Assembly: GCF_900111005.1 (NCBI RefSeq)
Contig: NZ_FOFV01000002.1
Span: 62,001 to 126,000, forward strand
Source of the DNA: Lentzea albida
GTDB taxonomy: Bacteria > Actinomycetota > Actinomycetes > Mycobacteriales > Pseudonocardiaceae
DNA: 64,000 nt
Direction: 5' to 3'
Part shown: piece after piece, positions 8,045-15,797 of the stretch
How the letters are laid out: every line of letters begins with the position of its first letter
Numbering within the stretch: position 1 is the first letter of the stretch
Notes under the pieces: generated by a model
The model's input: only the letters and a program-made list of their open reading frames with translations
Database searches by the model: none
Told to the model about the DNA's origin: nothing
Made by a program: the position numbers and the translations under genes

Positions 8045-8458
8045 TCAGATCAGCACCAGGGCGAGACCGGTGAGAACGCTGCCGACGACGAAGTAAGGAG
8101 CGTTGAGCAGGCCGTAGCGCAGCGGATGCGGGAAGTTCGGGTTGATCGCGATGGTGAAGGTCATCGCGGCGAGGTACCCGACACCGACGACCACGCCGAA
8201 CGTCAGCGCGTCACCCACGGACGTGATGCGCAACGCGGCGAACAGCAGCCCGCTGGTCAGCACGTTGACCAGAGTGCACAGCAGCGGGCCGATCCCGTCG
8301 ATGGTGCGACGCTCGGGGGCCGGCGCACCTTCACGGCCGAGGGCACTGGCGTACTGCCGCGGGATCACGAACATGAAGTACACGGCGCCCAGGCCGGCGA
8401 GCACGACCGTGGACACGGCCACGGCGATCCAGTTGATCTCGGACACAACGGCGAACAT
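8045..8458 (-). CDS. DUF1761-family small membrane protein
   Basis: A 137-residue protein with about four predicted membrane segments (residues 8-30, 57-80, 85-107, 117-137) and the DUF1761 signature in 'FMFVIPRQYASALG' and 'INPNFPHPLRYGLLNAPYFVVGSVL'. Function is unknown for the family. It is followed closely by the HTH_42 gene on the same strand, which may be co-transcribed. Confidence 0.8.
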   Translation of the reverse strand: MFAVVSEINWIAVAVSTVVLAGLGAVYFMFVIPRQYASALGREGAPAPERRTIDGIGPLLCTLVNVLTSGLLFAALRITSVGDALTFGVVVGVGYLAAMTFTIAINPNFPHPLRYGLLNAPYFVVGSVLTGLALVLI

Positions 8459-8503
8459 GGTTCTCGTCCTTCTGTTTTTGTTGTGCTGTAAGGCTTCAGG
8501 GCG

Positions 8504-9553
8504 TCACTGCGTGGACAGTTGCCGTGCCGCGCGGGTGTCGGCCGTGCGCCGCCGGAGACCGGGCTGGGTGATCGACGGCGGCGCGTAGGCCACGTCGACC
8601 GGCCCGACGTCGGTGCCCGGCGGCACGATCTCGTCGATGCGGTCGAGCACGTCGTCGCCGAGCAGCGTGTCCGCTCCCGCGACGAGGTCGTCGAGCTGGT
8701 CGGGGGTGCGGGGGCCGATGATCGCGGAGGTGACCGCGGGGTGGCCGGTCACGAACGCCAGCGCGAGGTGCGGCAACGAGATCCCGGCCTGGCCGGCGAC
8801 CTGGGCGAGCGCTTCGACGGCGTCGAGCTTGCGCTCGTCGGTCATGTGCCGGCGGGCCCAGTGCAGGCGTCCGGCCGAGGCGGTTTCGGCGCTACCCCTG
8901 CGCAGGCGGCCCGCGAGCAGGCCCATCGCGAGCGGGCTCCACACCAGGACACCGAGCCCGTGACGCTCGCAGACCGGGAGGATCTCGCGTTCGATCTCGC
9001 GGTTGAGGATGGAGTAGTGCGGCTGCTCCGTGCGGAAGCGGGCAAGCCCCCGCCGCTCGGCCACCCACTGGGCCTCGACGATGTCCGACGCCGGCAGGTT
9101 GGAGTGACCGATGGCCCGGATCTTGCCGGCGCGGAGCAGGTCGGTCAGCGCGGCGAGCGTCTCCTCGACGTCGGTGCCGGGTTCGGGGTGGTGGGCCTGG
9201 TAGAGGTCGATGTGGTCGACCCCGAGGCGGCGCAGCGACCCTTCGACGGCGGCGACGATCCAGCGGCGGGAGCTGCCGCGCTGGTTGACGTCGGAACCCA
9301 TGGGGCCGTTGAACTTCGTGGCGAGCACGACGTCGTCCCGGCGGCCACGCAGGGCTTTGCCGACGATCCTCTCCGATTCGCCGTCGCCGTAGACGTCCGC
9401 GGTGTCGATCGTGTTGATGCCCGCGTCGAGGGCGCGGTGCACGATGCGGACGCAGGCGTCGGGGTCGGGGTTGCCGTACGGGCCGAACATCATCGTGCCC
9501 AGGACGTAGGGGCTGACCTGGATGCCGGTGCGTCCGAGTGGGCGGGTGCGCAT
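8504..9553 (-). CDS. Aldo/keto reductase
   Basis: A 349-residue NADPH-dependent oxidoreductase with the (beta/alpha)8 fold. The start 'MRTRPLGRTGIQVSPYVLGTMMFG', the catalytic Asp/Tyr in 'INTIDTADVYGDGESERIVGKAL', the Lys in 'VLATKF' and the His in 'YQAHHPEP' are all present. ATG 9553 follows an AGGAGA ribosome-binding site. It belongs to the YhdN/Tas-like group, which reduces carbonyl compounds. It is divergent from a PucR-type regulator 160 bp away, which is the likely controller. Confidence 0.9.
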   Translation of the reverse strand: MRTRPLGRTGIQVSPYVLGTMMFGPYGNPDPDACVRIVHRALDAGINTIDTADVYGDGESERIVGKALRGRRDDVVLATKFNGPMGSDVNQRGSSRRWIVAAVEGSLRRLGVDHIDLYQAHHPEPGTDVEETLAALTDLLRAGKIRAIGHSNLPASDIVEAQWVAERRGLARFRTEQPHYSILNREIEREILPVCERHGLGVLVWSPLAMGLLAGRLRRGSAETASAGRLHWARRHMTDERKLDAVEALAQVAGQAGISLPHLALAFVTGHPAVTSAIIGPRTPDQLDDLVAGADTLLGDDVLDRIDEIVPPGTDVGPVDVAYAPPSITQPGLRRRTADTRAARQLSTQ

Positions 9554-9713
9554 GTGTTCTCCTGCTGTGCCGGGTGACGTCGAGAAGGACGATGTCACCA
9601 GAAGAGGACAGGGAACGTCCGCTACTGCCGCGTGGCCATCGCGGAGGTGCCTGTACGTTCCAATTGGCGCAGACCGCTTGGGTTCCTCTGTAGACGGTTG
9701 GCACAGTGGTGGG

Positions 9714-11321
9714 ATGAGCCCGCGAACAGGCCTCACCCGCGTCCTGGACGACCTGGGCACCACGCTGATCGACCTCGTGCGCGGTGACCCGGGCAGGTCC
9801 GCCGGTGTCGGCGGTGTCGTGATCCACGACCCGGACGACGACCAGGTGCTGCCGCCGTCCGCGTTGGTGCTGGGCGTCGGTGTGCGGGACCCGGCGGAGG
9901 TTCTCGGCGCGCTCGGTGAGGAGGGCGCGGTCGCGCTCGTCGTGCGCGGGCCGGTCGTGGTCACCGACGCGCTGGCCGCGGCCGTGGACCGCTCCGGCGT
10001 CGTGTTGCTCGGCCTGGCGCCGGGGGCGTCGTGGACGCAGCTCGCCGCGATGTTGCGCTCCCTGCTCGCCGAAGGCGAGGTGGACCCGTCCGAGACCTTC
10101 GGCGGGGTGCCGGCCGGTGACCTGTTCGCGCTGGCCAACGCGGTGGCATCGCTGATCAGCGCCCCGGTGACGATCGAGGACCGCAGCTCGCGCGTGCTCG
10201 CGTTCTCGGGGCGCCAGGACGAGGCGGACCCGTCGCGCGTCGAGACGATCCTCGGCAGGCAGGTCCCCGCGCGGTACTCGCAGCTGCTGGAGGCGCGCGG
10301 GGTGTTCCAGCAGCTCTACCGCAGCGACGAGCCCGTCACCATCGAGGAGCTGCCCGCCGACGACGGGTCGTTCTGCCTGCCGCGTGTCGCCGTGGCGGTG
10401 CGGGCGGGCGACGAGTTCCTCGGCTCGATCTGGGCCGCCGTGCACTCACCGCTGTCCCCCGACAGCACCGCCGCCTTCCGCGACGCGGCGAAGCTGGTGG
10501 CGTTGCACATGATGCGGCAGCGCGCGGGCGCCGACGTCGAACGCCGGCTGCGCGCGGACCTCGTCTCGACCGCCGTCGAAGGAGGCGCGGGAGCGGCGGA
10601 AGCGGTGCGGCGCCTGGGTTTGGCGGACCAGGCGTGCGTCGTGCTGGCGCTGGCCCTGGCCCACTCGCACGGTGACGACCCGGCCGCGCACGCCCGTCTG
10701 CTGGCCGAACGGCAGCAGGTCGCGGACGCGTTCGCCATGCACCTGACGGCCGTGCACCCGCGTGCCGCCGCCGCGTTGATCGGGGACGTCGCCTACGCGA
10801 TCCTGCCCGCGGAGTCCGAGGACCGGGCGATGCGGATCGCCGCGGACTTCCGCAACCGCATCGGCAACCAGGTGCTCGTCGGTGTCGGCGAGGTGTCCGA
10901 CGGCCTGACGCTCTCGCGGTCGCGCGCCGGTGCCGACCTGGTGCTGCGGGTGCTGCGGGCCGGGCGCGCCTCCCGGCCGGTGGCGCGCGTGTCCGACGTG
11001 CACAGCGAGGGACTGCTGCTGGAGCTCTCGGACCTGATCGCCGAACGCGGCGACACGCTGACCGGACCGGTCGCGCGGCTGATCGAGTACGACCGCCGGC
11101 ACAACGCCTGCCTGGTCGAGACGCTCGGCGCGTGGCTCGACGCCTTCGGTGACGTGGCCGCCGCGTCCGCCGCGGTCTTCGTGCACCCCAACACCTTCCG
11201 GTACCGGCTGCGGCGGCTGTCCGAGGTCGGGGAGATCGATCTCGGCGACCCGAACGCGCGGTTCGCGGCTATGCTCCAGCTTCGGTTGTGGCGGCCAGAT
11301 GGCGCCGCGCCAGAGCGGTGA
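9714..11321 (+). CDS. PucR-family transcriptional regulator (HTH_30)
   Basis: A 535-residue regulator with an N-terminal sensory region (about 1-150), a GAF/GGDEF-like middle region, and the diagnostic C-terminal PucR helix-turn-helix (about residues 460-530: 'VETLGAWLDAFGDVAAASAAVFVHPNTFRYRLRRLSEV'). PucR proteins activate catabolic genes in response to small metabolites. ATG 9714 is the first plausible start after a leader of about 160 bp shared with the divergent aldo/keto reductase gene. Its 3' end overlaps the convergent LysR gene by 53 bp. Confidence 0.88.
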   Translation: MSPRTGLTRVLDDLGTTLIDLVRGDPGRSAGVGGVVIHDPDDDQVLPPSALVLGVGVRDPAEVLGALGEEGAVALVVRGPVVVTDALAAAVDRSGVVLLGLAPGASWTQLAAMLRSLLAEGEVDPSETFGGVPAGDLFALANAVASLISAPVTIEDRSSRVLAFSGRQDEADPSRVETILGRQVPARYSQLLEARGVFQQLYRSDEPVTIEELPADDGSFCLPRVAVAVRAGDEFLGSIWAAVHSPLSPDSTAAFRDAAKLVALHMMRQRAGADVERRLRADLVSTAVEGGAGAAEAVRRLGLADQACVVLALALAHSHGDDPAAHARLLAERQQVADAFAMHLTAVHPRAAAALIGDVAYAILPAESEDRAMRIAADFRNRIGNQVLVGVGEVSDGLTLSRSRAGADLVLRVLRAGRASRPVARVSDVHSEGLLLELSDLIAERGDTLTGPVARLIEYDRRHNACLVETLGAWLDAFGDVAAASAAVFVHPNTFRYRLRRLSEVGEIDLGDPNARFAAMLQLRLWRPDGAAPER

Positions 11322-12135
11322 ACGCCCCGGTCGACGGGTGCGGTGCCGCCGCGGGCCACGCCAGGTGCACGACGATCGGCTCGGCGTCGGTCAGCGGCAG
11401 GTAGGTCACGCCGGGGTGCGGGTGGTGGTGGCTCGTGCCGGCCGCCGTGACCCCGACCGTCGCTCCCGTCGCGATCGACGTCAGCCACTCGACCACGCCC
11501 GGCACGTCCACGGTGCGCGGCCGTCCGCCGGAGGGCCAGAGGTCGGCGCTGGTCGTCGCCGCGGTCTCGCACACCGCGACGCACTCGCCCACCAGGTCGG
11601 CGAGCACCAGGGCGTCGCGGGCGGCGAGCGGGTGGTCGTCCGCCACGGCGGCGACCCGCGGTTCCTCGATCAGCGCCAGGTGGTCGAGGCCCGCCTGCGC
11701 GGGGCTGGTGCGCAGGACCGCGATGTCGGCGTCACCGCGCCGCAGCGCCGCCTCCGGGTCGTCGGCGCGGCGGATGCGCACCAGGACGTCCGGGTGTTCG
11801 GCCCGCCACTCGCGCAGGAACGGGATGGTGAACCGGCCGAGCGCGGCCCAGGCGAACGTGAGCCTGATCGGCTGGGGCCGGGTGGCCTCGGCGAGCGCCG
11901 AGTCGAGCGAGGTGAGGATGCGGTGGCTGTGCTCCCACAGCCGCCGGCCGGGTTCGGTCAGCGCCACGTGCCGGGTCGTGCGTTCGACCAGCCGCACGCC
12001 GATGCGCCGTTCGAGCTGGTCGAGCGTGCGGGACAGCGCGGGCTGCGTGACGTGCAGCGCGAGGGCGGCCGCCGTGATCGACCGGTGGTCGCCGATCGCG
12101 GCCAGGGCGCGCAGGTGACGCAGCTCGACATTCAT
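11269..12135 (-). CDS. LysR-family transcriptional regulator
   Basis: A 288-residue LysR protein. The N-terminal winged helix is clear (residues 1-60: 'LRHLRALAAIGDHRSITAAALALHVTQPALSRTLDQLERRIG'), followed by a periplasmic-binding-protein-like effector domain. ATG 12135 is preferred over a GTG two codons upstream. It is divergent from a short SDR gene 69 bp away, the classic LysR target arrangement. The C-terminal coding end overlaps the PucR gene tail to tail. Confidence 0.92.
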   Translation of the reverse strand: MNVELRHLRALAAIGDHRSITAAALALHVTQPALSRTLDQLERRIGVRLVERTTRHVALTEPGRRLWEHSHRILTSLDSALAEATRPQPIRLTFAWAALGRFTIPFLREWRAEHPDVLVRIRRADDPEAALRRGDADIAVLRTSPAQAGLDHLALIEEPRVAAVADDHPLAARDALVLADLVGECVAVCETAATTSADLWPSGGRPRTVDVPGVVEWLTSIATGATVGVTAAGTSHHHPHPGVTYLPLTDAEPIVVHLAWPAAAPHPSTGAFTALARRHLAATTEAGA

Positions 12136-12204
12136 GACCACCGATCATAAGTGCTGCACGAACGGCATTTCACTCCTCTTCGGAGCCGACCTAGCGTCGG
12201 TGGC

Positions 12205-12795
12205 ATGAAGATTCTTCTCGTAGGAGCGACCGGCACGCTGGGCAGCGCCGTGCACCAGGAACTGGTCGAGCGCAAGCACGACGTCGTGACCGTCTCCCGC
12301 ACCGGGGGCGACCTCCAGTTCGACGTGACCGATCCGGCACAGGTCGCGGAGCTGTACCAGACCGTCGGGCAGGTCGACGCCGTCGCGTCGGCCGCGGGGC
12401 ACGTGCCGTTCAAGCCGCTGCGGGACCTGACGGTCGAGGACTACCAGGCGGGCGTGACCGGCAAGGTGCTCTCGCAGGTCGTCCTCGTCCGGGAGGGCCT
12501 CGCGCACGTGACGGAGTCGTTCACGCTGATCACGGGCGTGCTGGCACGCGAACCGATCGTCACCGGCGCCGCCGCGTCGCTGGTCAACGGCGCGGTGGAG
12601 GCGTTCGTGCGGGCCGCCGCCATCGAGATCGCACCGCAGCGGATCAACGCCGTCAGCCCTACGGTCTTCACCGAGGCGCTCGACGTGTACGGCGACTACT
12701 TCCCCGGCATGAAGCCGGTGCCGCTGGCCGAGGTGGTGCGGGCGTACGTGCGGTCGATCGAGGGACGGCAGACCGGGCAGGTCTACGTGCCCTGA
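12205..12795 (+). CDS. Short-chain dehydrogenase/reductase-like protein lacking the canonical YxxxK
   Basis: A 196-residue Rossmann protein that starts right at the NAD(P)-binding motif ('MKILLVGATGTLGSAVHQEL'). It has 'ASAAGHVPFKPL' in place of the usual NNAG and 'TLITGVLAREPI' at the catalytic Ser strand. Where SDRs have YxxxK it reads 'GAAASLVNGAVEAFV', so the catalytic Tyr and Lys are missing, as in a subgroup of short SDR-like proteins. It may bind a nucleotide without classic catalysis. It is divergent from LysR and overlaps the convergent TetR gene by 13 bp. Confidence 0.8.
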   Translation: MKILLVGATGTLGSAVHQELVERKHDVVTVSRTGGDLQFDVTDPAQVAELYQTVGQVDAVASAAGHVPFKPLRDLTVEDYQAGVTGKVLSQVVLVREGLAHVTESFTLITGVLAREPIVTGAAASLVNGAVEAFVRAAAIEIAPQRINAVSPTVFTEALDVYGDYFPGMKPVPLAEVVRAYVRSIEGRQTGQVYVP

Positions 12796-13364
12796 ACGCT
12801 CACGCGGCCGAGCAACCGGTCCACGAGCTCGGGCAGCTGCTGCTTGCCGCCGCCCTCCAGCCACAGCGAGATGCCGGTGCGCACCGTGACGAGGAACGTC
12901 GCCGCCATGAGCCGGGCGATCTCCTCGTCCGGTTCGCGGTGCACCAGCACGGCGGTCAGGTCGCGTTCGAGCGCGACCTGGTCGCCCGCCTGCCGGGCGA
13001 TCAGGGACGGGTGCCGGCGCAGCAGCCGCAACTGCTCGATCCACTCGACGTCCGGCATCGGCCGGTCGCGGTACAGCTCGGCGGTGGACGCGCGCAGGGC
13101 CTCCCACGGCCCCTCGTCCGCCGGCCGGGCCCCGACCAGCGTGACCAGCGCCCTGATCCGCTCGCGGTCGGCGTCGACGACCGCGTCCTCCTTGCTGGTG
13201 AAGTAGTTCGAGAACGTCCTGCGCGACACCCCTGCCTCGTCCGCGATCTCCTCGACCGTCACCCCGTCGAGGCCGCGTTCCATCGCGAGCCGCAACGCCG
13301 CCGCGGCCAGCGACCGCCGGGTCGCCGCCTTCTTGTGCTCACGCAGCGTGATGAGGGTCTCCAT
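12783..13364 (-). CDS. TetR-family transcriptional regulator
   Basis: A 193-residue TetR protein with a helix-turn-helix at about residues 12-58 ('RRSLAAAALRLAMERGLDGVTVEEIADEAGVSRRTFSNYFTSKEDAV') of the AcrR/MftR-like type. It is divergent from the MFS exporter gene, with a palindrome-rich region (13397-13421) between them. Regulation of that exporter is the obvious inference. Confidence 0.92.
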   Translation of the reverse strand: METLITLREHKKAATRRSLAAAALRLAMERGLDGVTVEEIADEAGVSRRTFSNYFTSKEDAVVDADRERIRALVTLVGARPADEGPWEALRASTAELYRDRPMPDVEWIEQLRLLRRHPSLIARQAGDQVALERDLTAVLVHREPDEEIARLMAATFLVTVRTGISLWLEGGGKQQLPELVDRLLGRVSVQGT

Positions 13365-13396
13365 GCACTCAGCCTAGCGGCGGAGTAAGTTTCACA

Positions 13397-13421
13397 TTGC
13401 GCAAATTTGCACAACGCGCAA
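13397..13421. promoter_or_regulatory. Palindromic operator between TetR and MFS exporter genes
   Basis: TTGCGC (13397-13402) and GCGCAA (13416-13421) form a 25-bp dyad. A perfect 10-bp palindrome GCAAATTTGC (13401-13410) is embedded in it. It is an AT-rich patch in a GC-rich background, in the region between divergent starts where TetR-type repressors of efflux pumps bind. Confidence 0.6.
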
Positions 13422-13469
13422 GAATTATGGGGACGAAGGGGCGAGACGTTGAAGAACGAAAGTCAGGCG

Positions 13470-14993
13470 ATGGGTCACCGGCAGGTGATGGAGTCGCTGT
13501 CCGGTCTGCTGCTCGCGCTGTTCGTGGCCCTCGTCAGTTCCACGGTGGTGTCCACCGCCCTGCCGCGGATCATCGGGTCGTTGAACGGCACGCAGACGCA
13601 GTACACGTGGGTGGTCACCGCCACCCTGCTCGCGGCGACGGCCACGACCCCGATCTGGGGCAAGCTCGCCGACCTGTTCAACAAGAAGACGCTGGTCCAG
13701 GTCGCGATCGTGATCTTCGTGATCGGCTCGCTGCTCAGCGGCTTCGCCCAGGACACCGGACAGCTCATCGCCGCCCGCGCGTTCCAGGGCCTCGGCGTCG
13801 GCGGCCTGCAGGCACTCGTGCAGGTCGTGATCGCCGCGATCATCCCGCCGCGCGAGCGCGGCCGGTACAACGGCTACCTCGGCGGCGTGCTGGCCGTCGC
13901 GACGGTCGGCGGCCCGCTGCTCGGCGGTCTCATCGTCGACGTGTCGTGGCTCGGCTGGCGCTGGTGCTTCTGGATCGCCGTGCCGCTCGCCGCCATCGCG
14001 TTCGTGGTGCTGCAGGCGACGCTGAAGCTCGAGACCGTGCGCCGCGAGAACGTGAAGATCGACTACCTCGGCGCGGCCCTGATCGCCGCCGGCGTGAGCG
14101 TGCTGCTGATCTGGGTGTCGTTCGTCGGCAACTCGTTCGCGTGGGCCTCCTGGGAGACGGCGACCATGGTCGGCGCCGGCGTGGTGCTGCTCGGCGCCGC
14201 CATCGCGGTGGAACGGCGGGTCAAGGAACCCGTGGTGCCGCTGCACATCGTCGTCCAGCGCACCCCCGCTCTCGCGATCATCGCGAGCCTCGCCGTGGGC
14301 GTCGCCATGTTCGGCGGCTCGGTGTTCCTCGGCCAGTACTTCCAGATCGGCCGCGGGTACAGCCCGACCGAGGCGGGCCTGCTGACCATCCCGCTGCTCG
14401 CGGGCGTGCTGGTGTCGTCCACGATCTCCGGCCGCATGATCAGCCGTTCCGGCAAGATCAAGCCTTACATCGTGGCAGGCACGATCCTGCTGGTGCTGGG
14501 CTTCCTCGGCCTCGGCTTCATCGACCACGCCACCCCGCTGTGGGAGATCGGCGTCGCGATGGCCGTCGTCGGCACCGGTGTCGGCATGAGCATGCAGAAC
14601 CTCGTGCTGGCCGTGCAGAACGGCGTGCCGCTGAGCGAACTCGGCGTCGCCAGCGCGACCATCACGTTCTTCCGCTCGCTGGGCGGCACGATCGGCGTGT
14701 CGGTGCTCGGCGCCGTGCTCGCCAACCGCGTCACCGCCGACCTCTCCACCGCACTGCACGTGCCGGCGGGCCAGTCGACCGGCACCACCAGCGCGTTGAA
14801 CCTGCAGGCCCTGCCGCCCCAGGTCCAGACGATCGTGCACACCGTCTACGGCGACGCCACCGCGCACATCTTCATGATCTCCGCGGCCGTCGGCGTGATC
14901 GGCATCATCGCGGCACTGCTGCTCAAGCCGATCACGTTGCGCACGACGATGGATCTCGAGAAGAAGGACGCAGACTCGGTGGTCGCGCGATAA
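13470..14993 (+). CDS. MFS multidrug exporter, DHA2 (14-TM, EmrB/QacA) family
   Basis: An integral membrane proton-coupled exporter of about 507 residues. The N-terminus 'HRQVMESLSGLLLALFVALVSSTVVSTALPRIIG' and motif A in 'GKLADLFNKKTLVQVAI' are typical of 14-helix DHA2 drug exporters; motif C-like 'GGPLLGGLIVD' follows. I choose ATG 13470. A TTG at 13449 with a GGGGCGAG site upstream is a credible alternative that adds seven residues. It is divergent from TetR and followed 14 bp later by a universal stress protein gene. Confidence 0.9.
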   Translation: MGHRQVMESLSGLLLALFVALVSSTVVSTALPRIIGSLNGTQTQYTWVVTATLLAATATTPIWGKLADLFNKKTLVQVAIVIFVIGSLLSGFAQDTGQLIAARAFQGLGVGGLQALVQVVIAAIIPPRERGRYNGYLGGVLAVATVGGPLLGGLIVDVSWLGWRWCFWIAVPLAAIAFVVLQATLKLETVRRENVKIDYLGAALIAAGVSVLLIWVSFVGNSFAWASWETATMVGAGVVLLGAAIAVERRVKEPVVPLHIVVQRTPALAIIASLAVGVAMFGGSVFLGQYFQIGRGYSPTEAGLLTIPLLAGVLVSSTISGRMISRSGKIKPYIVAGTILLVLGFLGLGFIDHATPLWEIGVAMAVVGTGVGMSMQNLVLAVQNGVPLSELGVASATITFFRSLGGTIGVSVLGAVLANRVTADLSTALHVPAGQSTGTTSALNLQALPPQVQTIVHTVYGDATAHIFMISAAVGVIGIIAALLLKPITLRTTMDLEKKDADSVVAR

Positions 14994-15007
14994 CCAGAGG
15001 GGGAACC

Positions 15008-15493
15008 ATGAGCGCCGGCCTCAACAACGCCTTCGAGTCCACCGTGGACTGCTTCGGTCCCGTTCCCCGCCCGTCGTCGCGGACCATCATGGTCGGCCTC
15101 GACGGCTCCGACACGGCGATGCGCGCGGCGGCCTCGGCGTTCGGCCTCGCCCGCCGCCAGGAAGCACGACTGGTGGTCACGTTCGTCGCGTGCCACTCGT
15201 CCCTGGCGGCACTGAGCCCCGCCGCCGCGTCGGTGTTCGAGCACGAGGCGACCGCCCACCTGTACGCCGAGCTGCGCGACCAGGTCCGGCAGTTCGCGGA
15301 GGAGCTCGACGTGCCGGTCACCTTCGTGAAGGCGTTCGGCGACCCGCTCACGGTGCTGCGCGACTCGGCCGACCAGTGCCAGGCCGACATGGTGGTCGTC
15401 GGCGCCTCGCAGCAGGCGGGGCACCGGTTCGCCGGGTCGGTGGCGACACGCCTCATCCGGTCGGGTCACTGGCCGGTGCTCGTCGTGCCCTGA
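15008..15493 (+). CDS. Universal stress protein (UspA family)
   Basis: A 161-residue single-domain Usp. The first strand 'TIMVGLDGSDTAMRAAASAFGLA' and the C-terminal 'ADMVVVGASQQAGHRFAGSVATRLIRSGHWPVLVVP' correspond to the ATP-binding G-2x-G-9x-G(S/T) region, but the glycine spacing here is not the consensus one. ATG 15008 follows AGAGGGGG. It is in an apparent operon with the MFS exporter and is followed by a strong hairpin. The role is probably stress tolerance; its ATP binding is uncertain. Confidence 0.88.
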   Translation: MSAGLNNAFESTVDCFGPVPRPSSRTIMVGLDGSDTAMRAAASAFGLARRQEARLVVTFVACHSSLAALSPAAASVFEHEATAHLYAELRDQVRQFAEELDVPVTFVKAFGDPLTVLRDSADQCQADMVVVGASQQAGHRFAGSVATRLIRSGHWPVLVVP

Positions 15494-15516
15494 CGCCTGC
15501 CCCTTTCCGACACCTT

Positions 15517-15547
15517 GTGCCCGCGCTCGCTCGTCGAGCGCGGGCAC
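15517..15547 (+). terminator. Hairpin terminator after the universal stress protein gene
   Basis: A perfect 13-bp stem (GTGCCCGCGCTCG at 15517-15529 and its complement at 15535-15547) with a 5-nt loop, 24 bp after the stop codon. There is no poly-T tail. In the rest of the 304-bp gap up to 15797 I see only the AT-rich operator-like patch listed next and a possible TTGACG -35 at 15740. Confidence 0.75.
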
Positions 15548-15714
15548 CGTGGTGTTCACGTGGTGTTGCTCGCGACGCGCGGCCTTCCCTGGACGAGGCC
15601 GTGCCCGCACACATCCGACCACTATGACCTCTACCGGACAGAAAGTACCGGAACAAGCCGCACACGATCCCCATACATCGGATCGCTGCTACGGTACGTC
15701 CGGACACAGTCATC

Positions 15715-15731
15715 ACTAAACTTAATTTAGT
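15715..15731. promoter_or_regulatory. AT-rich palindrome upstream of the GH27 gene
   Basis: ACTAAA-CTTAA-TTTAGT, a perfect 6-bp inverted repeat inside an unusually AT-rich patch (15714-15740), about 70 bp upstream of the GH27 start. AT-rich TTTAGT-like dyads are characteristic of sugar-responsive ROK-family (XylR/NagC-type) operators; the LacI protein at 20758-21822 is the other nearby candidate. A TTGACG -35-like hexamer follows at 15740-15745. The regulator is not identified. Confidence 0.5.
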
Positions 15732-15797
15732 ATTTATTCTTGACGCGCCCAGCCGGCCGCCGCACACTTCAGCCACTCGACGACGAGAGGTACGGGT

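Noticed and set aside
8892..10445. Long minus-strand open frame across the aldo/keto reductase and PucR genes
   Set aside because: Out of frame with the reductase; composition is Arg/Gly/His-rich and no motif is present. The real reductase starts at 9553 with a good ribosome-binding site.
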